Assembly: GCA_018857735.1 (NCBI GenBank)
Contig: JABMCL010000934.1
Location: forward strand, 206,001-270,000
Length of the DNA: 64,000 bases
Source: Alviniconcha marisindica
Lineage: Eukaryota > Mollusca > Gastropoda > Provannidae
Direction of reading: 5' to 3'
Shown: in pieces, positions 38,701 to 50,700 of the stretch
Layout of the letters: every line of letters starts with the position of its first letter
Position numbering within the stretch: position 1 is the first letter of the stretch
Made by a program: the position numbers and the translations under genes
Notes under the pieces: generated by a model
Told to the model about the DNA's origin: nothing
Seen by the model: only the letters and a program-made list of their open reading frames with translations
Database searches by the model: none

Positions 38701-41700
38701 GCAGGTAAGATAGAGAGATGGGGGTGGGGGGTGCATTCTGCCAAAGAGCAGGTAAGATAGAGAGATGGGGGTGGGGGGTGCATTCTGCCAAAGAGCAGGT
38801 AAGATAGAGAGATGGGGGTGGGGGGTGCATTCTGCCAAAGAGCAGGTAAGATAGAGAGATGGGGGTGGGGGGTGCATTCTGCCAAAGAGCAGGTAAGATA
38901 GAGAGATGGGGGTGGGGGGTGCATTCTGCCAAAGAGCAGGTAAGATAGAGAGATGGGGGGGGGGGGGGTGCATTCTGCCAAAGAGCAGGTAAGATAGATG
39001 GGGGGGGGGGGCATTTTGCCAAAGAGCAGGTAAGATAGATGGGGGGGGGGGGGTGATTCTGCCAAAGCAGGTAAGATAGATGGGGTGGGGTGGGGGGCTG
39101 CCAGCGGTGAGTGTGGGGGTGCCAAGAGAGGTAAGAGGTGGGGGGGGGGGTATTTTGCCAAACAGGTAAGATGGGGGGGGGGGGGGGTTGCATTCTGCCA
39201 AAGCAGGTAAGATAGATTGGCGGGTGGGTGGGGGTGCATTCTGCCAAAGAGCAGGTAAGATGGGGGGGGGGGGGGTGCATTCTGCCAAAGCAGGTAAGAT
39301 AGATTGGCGGGTGGGTGCGGGTGCATTCTGCCAAAGAGCAGGTAAGATAGACGGGGGGGGGGGGGGGGGGGGGTGCATTCTCCAAAGCAGGAGATACAGA
39401 GATGGGGGGGGGGGGGGGTGCATTCTGCCAAGGAGCAGAGAAGACAGATGGGGGGGGGGGGGGGGCATTCTGCCAAAGAGCTGGGGGGGGGGGGGGGGTG
39501 TTCATGTTTGATTGGAAGTGTTAATTGTGTTGGAGGAATGGGCATGCTGTTGAATGAATACAGACTGGCAAGATTGTACCTGAAATATGATAAAGCAGCA
39601 GTCACACAAGACAGGCATTGTACTTGACAGACAGGCAGTAAACAAAGAGCACTCACACAAGACAGGCATTATACTTGACAGACAGGCAGTCAACAAAGAG
39701 CACTCACACAAGACAGGCATTGTACTTGACAGACAGGCAGTCAACAAAGAGCACTCACACAAGACAGGCATTGTACTTAGACAGGTACTCAACAAGCAGC
39801 ACTCACGCAAGACAGGCATTGTACTTGACAGACAGGTACTCAACAAGCAGCACTCACGCAAGACAGGCATTGTACTTGACAGACAGGTACTCAACAAGCA
39901 GCACTCACGCAAGACAGGCATTGTACTTGACAGACAGGTACTCAACAAGCAGCACTCACGCAAGACAGGCATTGTACTTGACAGACAGGTACTCAACAAG
40001 CAGCACTCACGCAAGACAGGCATTGTACTTGACAGACAGGTACTCAACAAGCAGCACTCGCGCAAGACAGGCATTGTACTTGACAGACAGGTACTCAACA
40101 AGCAGCACTCCGCAAGACAGGCATTGTACTTGACAGACAGGTACTCAACAAGCAGCACTCACGCAAGACAGGCATTGTACTTGACAGACAGGTACTCAAC
40201 AAGCAGCACTCACGCAAGACAGGCATTGTACTTGACAGACAGGTACTCAACAAGCAGCACTCACACAAGACAGGCATTGTACTTGACAGACAGGTACTCA
40301 ACAAGCAGCACTCACACAAGACAGGCATTGTACTTGATAGACAGGTACTCATGCTGTCAGCTCAGTTATAGGTACCCAGTGCTGAAGGAGAAACTAGGTG
40401 ACTGACAACAACAAAAAGTCCAAGTGTTTAAAACTGAAAGATGTTTATGGTACTCTGTTCACTAAACAGAGTGAACCATAAACACCTTTCAGTTTTGAAA
40501 TGGCTTCTGAAATATTTCATCCAAGGTTTTGCATTTTATTAGTTGTGAGTCTAACTTCATCAGCCCCAGGGTGAAAATCATTTCGCAGCAGTGAAAACGC
40601 AGCAAAACCTAAAACATCACAGTATACATTAGACTGTCTAAACATCACAGTTATGCAAAATAGTTGGATTAACAAATGTGAAACAGAATGAGACCCAGAT
40701 TGCTCATGCAGAATCAACAAGGGAGTTAATTAGTGGAGGATGTACCGCTGGTGGAGTGTATGTACCTTGTATTTATGAGGATGTACCTCTGGTGGAGTGT
40801 ATGTACCTTGTATTTATGAGGGTGTACCTCTGGTGGAGTGTGTGTACCTTGTATTTATGAGGGTGTACCTCTGGTGGAGTGTGTGTACCTTGTATTTATG
40901 AGGATGTACCTCTGGTGGAGTGTGTGTACCTTGTATTTATGAGGATGTACCTCTGGTGGAGTGTATGTACCTTGTATTTATGAGGATGTACCTCTGGTGG
41001 AGTGTATGTACCTTGTATTTATGAGGATGTACCTCTGGTGGAGTGTATGTACCTTGTATTTATGAGGATGTACCTCTGGTGGAGTGTATGTACCTTGTAT
41101 TTATGAGGATGTACCGCTGGTGGAGTGTATGTACCTTGTATTTATGAGGATGTACCTCTGGTGAAGTGTATGTACCTTGTATTTATGATGATGTACCGCT
41201 GGTGGAGTGTATGTACCTTGTATTTATGAGGATGTACCTCTGGTGGAGTGTATGTACACACATACCAGGTGAGAGTTACTGTAGGCGATTGAGGTCTTTG
41301 TTGTTGTCCTTGTGTTACGTATTTCGAGTGCTAATTAACTCCCTTGTGTGTTGAGTTGGATTAACAGCTGAGTGTGTGTAATGACCTTAGTGGTTTGGAC
41401 AATTTCATTTGGGTTTTGAGTAAATTCTCAGTTTATGCAAGCACTAAGAGAACTGTGATCTGTGATGGCTATGATTTGTGTTGGGCCTGCAGGACCACTT
41501 TGCTACAGTAACACAGACTTCAGCTTATGCAAGGATTAACAGATACAATGGCTGTGTTTTGTGTTACAGCCACACAGCGATGTCGGGCCTGCAGGAGTGC
41601 TTATTACTGTAACACAGACTGTCAGGCTAAGCACTGGCCAGTGCATAGGAGAGTTTGTGTGTATGAACAAAGGTAAGACAGGAAACTGTATGAACAAAGG

Positions 41701-44700
41701 TAAGACAGGAAACTGTGTGTATGAACAGAGGTAAGACAGGAGAGTTTGTGTAATTGAACAGCAGTAAGACAGGACAGTGTGTGTGTATGAACAGAGGTAA
41801 CACAGTAGAGTTTGTGTTCATGAACAGAGGTAAGATGGGAGAATATGTGTGTATGAACAGAGGTAAGACAGTAGAATTTGTGTTTATGAACGGAAGTAAG
41901 TGTATGATCAGAGGTAAGACAGCAGAGTTTGTGATTATGAACAGAGGTAAGAGAGGAGAGTTGTGTGTGTGAACAGAGGTAAGAGAGGAGAAGGTGTGTA
42001 TGAACAGAGGTAAGACAAGAGAGTTTGTATGTGTATAAAGACAGGAGAGTTTGTGTGTATGAAGGTTAAGACAGGAAAACATTTGTGCATGAACAGAGTT
42101 ACGTTGGGAGAACTTATATGAACAGGTATTGCATGCATATGGTTGAACAGAGGTAAGACAGGAGAGTGTGTGTATCTGAGCAGAGGTAAGACATGATAAT
42201 TTGTGTATATGAACAGAGGTAAGATGAGAATGTGTGAACAGAAGTAAGATACAAGAATGGATGTGAACAAAGGTAAGGTAGAATGTGTGTATGAACAGAG
42301 GTAAGATGACAATATGTCTGAACAGAGGTAAGGTGAGAATGTGTGTATGAACAGGAGGTAAGACATGGGAATGTGTATGAACAGAGGTAAGATGATAATG
42401 TATATGAACAAAGGTAAGATAGAAGAAATGTGTATGGACAGAGGTAAGATGAGGATGTATATGAACAAAGGTATGACAGGATAATGTATACAGGTACAAA
42501 CTGAGGTAAGATGAGCATGTGTATATCAACAGAGGTAAGACAGGAGAGTGTATGTTTGAACTGAGGTGAAATGAGATTGTGTGTATCAACAGAGGTAAGA
42601 CAAGAGAAGGTCTGAGGTAAAATGAGATTGTGTGTATCAACAGAGGTAAGACAGGAGAGTGTGTGAACTGAGATAAGATGAGAATGTGTGTACCAACATA
42701 GGTAAAACAGGAGAATGTATGAACCAAGGTAAAATGAGATTGTGCGTATCAACAGAGGTAAGACAGGAGAATGTATGAACCAAGGTAAAATGAGATTGTG
42801 TGTATCAATAGAGGTAAGACATGAGAATGTATGAACCAGGGTAAGATGAGAATCAAGTGTGTATCAACAAAGGTAAGACAGGAGAATGTATGAACCAAGG
42901 TAAGATGAGAATGTGTGTACCAACAGAGGTAAGACAGGTGAATGAATTGAGGTAAGGTGAGAATGTGTGTATCAACAGAGGTAAGACAGGAGAACATGTA
43001 TATGAAGAAGATAAGACAAGAGGGTCTATGTGTATGAACAGAGGGAAAGAGGTGAGATAATTTAACGTCCAGTTAGCCACAAGGGTTATCTCACTCTCAG
43101 GGTGAAATAAACAGAGGTAAGACAGGATAAATAGTGTGTGTATGAACAGAGGTCAGACAGAGTTTGTGGGTATGAACAGAAGTAAGACATGGGATAGATT
43201 GTGTGTATGGACAGAGCTAAGATGTTGGAGAGATGGCATTTGTTTATGCAAGGTAAGTCAGGAGAGGGTTTGCATGCATAATTATAACAATCATACTTTC
43301 TTTATTTGTGTTGATGCCAGGGTAACTGTCTTTTGTTGTACCAGGGTAATAACCAGAATGTACTGTATTTGCATTGATGCCATTGTAATGACCAGAACGT
43401 ACTGTATTTGTGTTGATGCCAGGGTAACTGTCTTTTGTTGATGCCAGGGTAATAACCAGAATATACTGTCTTTATTTGTGTTGATGCCAGGGTAGCTGTC
43501 TTTTGTTGATGCCAGGGTAATAACCAAAACATACCGTCTTTATTTGTGTTGATGTCAGGTAACGGCTAAAACATGCCATCTTTAATTGTGTTGATGCCAC
43601 AGTAGCAGCTAAAATACTGTCATTACTTGCGTTAATGCCAGGTAACAGCTAAAATATACTGTCTTTGATTGTGTTGATGCAGAATACAGAATTTTTATTG
43701 TCTGTGCATGTCAACATGGAAATTTGCCAATTGATTGTGTAAAGTGACGACATACGTCAATATACACAAGATGGTAAAACAAAATTTCACTCGGTATTTC
43801 ATACATACCAGCAGCTCACTCAGTACTGTCAAATAAATGCATACACTCACATGAAAAAAATAATACACTAATATCACAGGTAGCATACTAAAAGGAACCA
43901 TTACTTTATTATTTAAAAAAGCCAGGATGATGGCTAAAAATTACTGTCTTTAGTTGTGTTATTGCCAAATAACTGCTAAAATTTACTGTCTGTAGTTGTG
44001 TTAATGGCAAATAACGGCTAAAATTTACTGTTTTTAGTTGTGTTGATGCCAAATAACGGCTAAAATATACTGTTTTTAGTTGTGTTGATGCCAAATAATG
44101 GCTAAAATATACTGTTTTCAGTTGTGTTGATGCCAAGCATATTGCACTTAGTTGTGTTATGCCCTAAAATATACTGTTTTTGTTGTGTTGATTCCAAGCA
44201 TATTGCCTTTAGTTGTGTTGATGCCAAATAACGGCTAAAATATACTGTTTTTAGTTGTGTTGATGCCAAGCATATTGCCTTTAGTTGTGTTGATGCCAAA
44301 TAATGGCTAAAATATACTGTTTTTAGTTGTGTTGATGCCAAGCATATTGCCTTTAGTTGTGTTGATGCCAAATAACGGCTAAAATATACTGTTTTTAGTT
44401 GTGTTGATGCCAAATATGCGGGCTAAAATATACTGTTTTTAGTTGTGTTAATGCCAAATAACTGCTAAAATATACTGTTTTTAGTTGTGTTGATGCCAAA
44501 TAACTGCTAAAATATACTGTTTTTAGTTGTGTTGATGCCAAATAACGGCTAAAATATACTGTTTTTAGTTGTGTTGATGCCAAGCATATTGCCTTTAGTT
44601 GTGTTGATGCCAAATAACAGCTAAAATATACTGTTTTTAGTTGTGTTGATGCCAAATAACGGCTAAAATATACTGTTTTTAGTTGTGTTGATGCCAAACA

Positions 44701-47700
44701 TATTGCCTTTAGTTGTGTTGATGCCAAATAACTGCTAAAATATACTGTTTTTAGTTGTGTTAATGCCAAATAACGGCTAAAATATACTGTTTTTAGTTGT
44801 GTTGATGCCAAGCATATTGCCTTCAGTTGTGTTAATGCCAAGTAATGGCTAAAACATTGTCTTTAGTTGAACTGCACGGTTGCACATGTATGTGTCAGTC
44901 CCAAACCACACCAGACTGCACCATGTCTGTACTCAAATGCGAGATTGAAGAAAATGAGAGCTCTTCAACCTGGAAGAGAAGATTTAGTTCACTTCTGGAA
45001 TAGCCATATTGCTCTTTTTGCAGGATGTTCATTTTCATAGCATTTTAGGACACTTTTTCACACATATGTTTGGGCAAACTTTTCATGCATGGTGGCAGCA
45101 TTTCTGATGCCAATGAAATATTTGGTTATATAATCAATCAGCTTTTTGTATGAAAGTGAGGACTGGGGACTGACAGTTGAGTGATGTTTCACCTGTGAAT
45201 ACTAGCTGGGGACTGACAGTTGAGTGATGTTTCATAGTGAATACTAGCTGGGGACTGACAGTTGAGTGATGTTTCACCTGTGAATACTAGCTGGGGACTG
45301 ACAGTTGAGTGATGTTTCACCAGTGAATACTAGCTGGGGACTGACAGTTGAGTGATGTTTCACCAGTGAATACTAGCTGACCCTGGTTCCATCAGCATTT
45401 CATTGGCAGACAGTGACATTGTTTTATCAGATGAAGAACAGATACATAGTGGGCAAGATCATGACACTGCTGATTTTCTATGATTTTGATGATGATGACC
45501 CTGATGATTTTCTATGATTTTGATGGTTTTCATCAGTGTCAGTGATATTGCGTGTTGTTTACCTTTTGTGGTAAGACACAAAGCACAAAATAAACAAAAG
45601 ATTTTTTTTAGTGTTTTCTGACAAACAAAACCGAAAACTTCTAAACCTCTTATCACAAAACACATCTATAATTACTGCTAATGTATATTTTTTGCAGATC
45701 AAAACAAACACATCTATTGAGTTAATATGAATATGTATGTATGTCCATTTTCCTACATGCACCAAAAAACAAAACAAAGAAACAAAAATCTGAAGAAAAA
45801 GAAAAATCAGACAAATGAATTGCACTGATTTTAATAATCCATTAAATAACCAAGCAAATATTGAAAAAAAAACACTAAAAAAACCCTTTCTTTTCTTTTT
45901 TTAAACTAAGTTTTAACATGTATTCTTTCACAAAACATGCATCTGGCCCGTACCCTCCAATGCTGCAAAGGCACAACAAAAAGTGAAGATAGAATGTAGT
46001 AGCAATTTTAGCAAGCATACTGAGCAACTGGTATGTTCCCCCTAATGGCTAATCCCTCTGGGAATGAGGCTAGTGGACAGCCAAAATACTATGGGACAGG
46101 AAGAGTTAAAGCGTAATATCTTTAGTTTTAGTTGGCGGCTAAAACATGTCTTAGCTGTGTTGATGCCAGAAAACAGCTAAAACATGCTGTCTTTAGTTGT
46201 GTTGATCCCAGGGTAACAGCAAAAACATATTTTCAGTTTTGTTGATGCCATGGGAACACTAACAGCAAACAAATACTGATTTTAATTGTGTTAAAGGACA
46301 AGTCCAAGGTTAGGGGTGATTTTTGACACAATTTCCATTAAAGCTCGCTGAGAACGTTGATGTAGGTGAAACTGTGGTCTGAGGGTCATAAATGCACGAA
46401 AAAAGGCATTTTCTGTCGTACCGAAAGCGTCGCCATGATGCCCAAATCACGTGACCATATGCCTACTACGTCACTCTGGGGAGTCGCTGCAAAATGGCCA
46501 ACTCGAGCTCCGAAGACAAAACTGATACTTTGCCCGAGAGACCCACAAGGATACAGCTGTATCAGTTTGAGCCTGTCAGGCAGGATTTTGAAAGAGTACC
46601 GGAACATCATGTCAGCTTCGAAGCAAACCCCATGCGGTATTCCATGGGCTTTGCGAAATTGCACTCAGTGAAGTGCTCGCTACACAAATGGGCGTGATGT
46701 GGCGCAGCAAGAAAGTCAGCTCGTTTGAATTGTATAAATTCAGTCCACTTTCGCCTCACTGCGGGTCGATTGCACGGGAGCTCGTGCATTGTTATACCTG
46801 GGGTTGTCTGCGAATTGTTACAGTTTGCGGCAACACAGTAGGCCGGCATAGTTAACTTTTTTGTCGACCACACGCATACACAGTTTACTGAAGAATATAA
46901 GATGGCAACCACACTGACTCCCCAGACTGACGTCACTTCGGGAAAGTCACGTGACTGATGGAGAACCCGAGACTGTCGTTTCGGCCAGCCTACAGAAAAT
47001 ATAATCAATTAAAAATCCAATTAAACATTTTATTTTTTTATTTCATTAAATCTGAAACTAGTGACTCATTTGTCAATCATTTCGATGGTCATTTTGCATA
47101 CTTAAAAACCTTGGACTTTAATGCCAGATAACAGCTAAAACATACTGTTTTCAGTTGTGTTAATGCCAGGGTAACAGCAAAAACATACTGTTCCTAGTTG
47201 TGTTAATGCCAGGGTAACAGCTAAAATATACTGTCTTTACTGGTGTTAATGCCAGGGTAACAGCAAAAACATACGGTCTTTAGTTGTGTTAATGTCAGGG
47301 TAACAGCAAAAACATACTGTCTTTAGTTGTGTTGATGCCAGAGCTAAAACGCGGTCTTTTAGATATGTGGATGCTGTGGTTACACTTACAGCTAAGGCAT
47401 ACTGTCTTCAGTTGTGTTGATGCAAGGGTAACAGCTAAAACACGCTGTCTTTAGTTTTGTTGATGCCAGGGCAACCTCTTGAACGTACCATCTTTAGTTT
47501 TTGTTGATGCCAGGGTAACTGCTTGAATGTACCATCTTTAGTTTCGTTGATGCCAGGGTAACCGCTTGAACGTACCATCTTTAGTTTTGTTGATGCCAGG
47601 GTAACCGCTTGAATGTACCCTCTATAGTTTTGTTGATGCCAGGGTAACCGCTTGAATGTACCATCTTTAGTTTTGTTGATGCCAGGGTAACGGCTTGAAC

Positions 47701-50700
47701 GTACCATCTTTAGTTCTGTCGTTTCCAGGACAACCGCTCCGCCATCCAGGTCTCCATTGCTGCCCAATCCCAATTTTGATCATATGGAAGTGGATGTGTC
47801 TGACGACTTCATTGCTGTAAGTTTGGGTCGTACTCGCGTACAAACCCTTTCTACCTTTGAATGTTTGGCCATCTTTTTGCTTCTCAGTTGCTGAACTCTT
47901 TGCTGCCACACCTTTGAATGTTTGGTGATCTGTTTGCTTCTCAGTTGCTGAACTCTTTGCTGCCACACCTTTGAATGTTTGGTGATCTGTTTGCTTCTCA
48001 GTTGCTGAACTCTTTGCTGCCACACCTTTGAATGTGTCACCATCTGTTTGCTTCTCAGTTGCTGAACTCTTTGCTGCAACACCTTTAAATGTTTCAACAT
48101 CTTTTTGCTTCTCAGTTCCTGAACTCTTTGCTGCCATACTTTTGAATGTTTCACCATCTTTTTGCTTCTTAGTTGCTGAACTCTTTGCTGCCATACCTTT
48201 GAATGTGTCACCATCTGTTTGCTTCTCAGTTGCTGAACTCTTTGCTGCAACACCTTTAAATGTTTCAACATATTTTTGCTTCTCAGTTGCTGAACTCTTT
48301 GCTGCCATACCTTTGAATGTTTCACCATCTTTTTGCATGTCAGTTACTGAACTCTTTGCTACCAGAGGATGTATTGGTGTATCACCACTATTGGGACTGT
48401 CATTGGAAAAGACTGTGGTGCTGTCCCATTGATGGGAATTGGTCATTTTAGGAAATGGCAGTGAATTAGTCATTTTAGGAATTGTTTTGGAAGTGGCAAT
48501 GAGTCAGCCATTTTAGGAAGTGGCAGTGAGTCAGCCATTTTAGGAAGTGGCAGTGAGTCAGCCATTTCAGGAAATGGCAATGAGTCAGCCATTTTAGGAA
48601 GTGGCAGTGAGTCATCCATTTCAGGAAATGGCAGTGAGTCATCCATATTAGGAAGTGGCAGTGTCATCCATTTCAGGAAGTGGCAGTGAATGGCGGTGAA
48701 TGGGCCACTTTCCCCCGGTAAGCCTTCATGGTCTATGTCAAAAAACTTGGGTAACTACTGCCACCTACACTGGCTATGGCTGTAATGAGTCGATGTTCTG
48801 TGTGTAATGTTAGATCTACTGATTTTTTATTTTATTTTTTATTTCAGTTGATTTTCTGTTGAATTTGTATACATATATATGTGATATTTAATATATGAGA
48901 GAGAACAGCAACTACAACATACATTTCCACAGTAACACCATATGATTTTGTGAGAAAGGCGGGGTACCCAAATGGGGGAGGGGGTCAAAGGAAATCTAGA
49001 TCTACATGAAAAATAAAAAATAAAACAACAATAAAGAACCACATGTGAGAAAATAAAGATACACAAATGTCCAGCAATACATTCTGATTCTCATTGGTGA
49101 GAAAAGTGGAAGAATAGCAAAACAATAAACAACAAAAAATTGCTCGTGTTTTGGAGGATCTTGCATATTTGTTTTTGGTGGCCTAGCAAAATAATAGAAA
49201 AAGGTTGTTCACCTTTCAGTGTAAGTTTTGCTTTTGTTACTACAACTGTTGACAGAATAAATGAAGCTGATAATCACATCACATCTTTGATCTACATGAC
49301 AAGAGGTGCAAGTCCAAGTTGTTCATCAGGACATTTTTAAATTTTTTTTTTTTAAATTCAAACTTGTCTGCCTCCATAATTTATGTAAACTTTACCTCAT
49401 ACTTCTTTAGGCTGTGAATGTTGCATTCACTGATTAATGCTGAGTCTCTACAATCATATCAGAACCTTAGCTCTGTTTCTTTCTTATTCTAGCTTTATGA
49501 TTGGTTTAATGATGCTGCCATTGAATACTGCATAACTTTCAGCTTTTCTCTCTCTTATTAAACCTGTTTACAGATGTATTTTAATATTACCTCATATGTT
49601 GTGAGACTATATGCATTTTCTGATTAATGCTGAATATGTTTGTATCAGAATCTTGACTACAGTTCTTTGCATTCTATTGTTATAATTGATGTTTTGATGC
49701 TACCACCAAAGATGGAAGATCGGACAATGTGAAAATGAGACATTTTTGCATCTTTGACATGCTGTAGTAGCAATATTTGAGTGAAGAGCAGTACTATAAA
49801 ATGATGTCTGTTGTGTGTAGTGCTAACACTGAATAACACAAGTTGTAGGTACATGAATAATCATGGGTATCTTAGAGGTCTGCAAAAATGTCATTTTGTC
49901 AAATGTGCATAAAATGCCTAAATATGTTGATATTTGAGGGATCATTTTTCAGAAACTGTCAGCAATAAATGCATGAAATTTGGCAAGTGCACTTGCCTTT
50001 TGTTTCTCTTTAATATGACAAATGAATGGATTGTATTGTCTGACTTTCAAAATTTGGCCTGCCATCGTTGACTGGGCGTTTAAAACCAAGTCCCTTCTTT
50101 CTTGGGACAGTGCAAGGTTACCACTGTGTTTGAAGAGTTTGGCTTGCTGTTTGAAAGTCAATGTCATAACGTTAACAGGTTTCAGTCATCTAAAGACTGC
50201 ATCCCATAGCTTCTGAGCCAGCCTTTAGCTACCCAAGTTATTATTGTCAGTGTATTACCAGGTACAGTAATATGCAAAATGTTCAATCTCCTGCTGCCCC
50301 CCCCCCCCCCCACCACCCCCTCCCCACACCCAAACAGTTCATTATGAAAGTTGCTAGATGCACTGTGTCCCTGGGTCTGGAATCCTATGACTGAACCTGT
50401 TTCAGTCGTGCATTCAAAGTTGCTAGATGCACTGTGTCCTTGGGTCTGGAATCCTATGACTGAACCTGTTTCAGTCGTGCATTCAAAGTTGCTAGATGCA
50501 CTGTGTCCCTGGGTCTGGAATCCTATGACTGAACCTGTTTCAGTCATGCATTCAAAGTTGCTAGATGCACTGTGTCCCTGGGTCTGGAATCCTATGACTG
50601 AACCTGTTTCAGTCGTGCATTCAAAGTTGCTAGATGCACTGTGTCCCTGGGTCTGGACTCCTATGACTGAACCTGTTTCAGTCATGCATTCAAAGTTGCT

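Larger units (their letters stand above)
46110..47728. repeat. 43-bp array, right block, ending at exon 11 acceptor
   Basis: Units of CTTTAGTTTTGTTGATGCCA, GGGTAACCGCTTGAA. The last unit reads CTTTAGTTCTGTCGTTTCCAG (in two parts: CTTTAGTTCTG, TCGTTTCCAG) followed by GACAACCGCT, which is the exon 11 acceptor and start. It is broken by the Kolobok-like insertion at 46295-47117. Confidence 0.9.
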
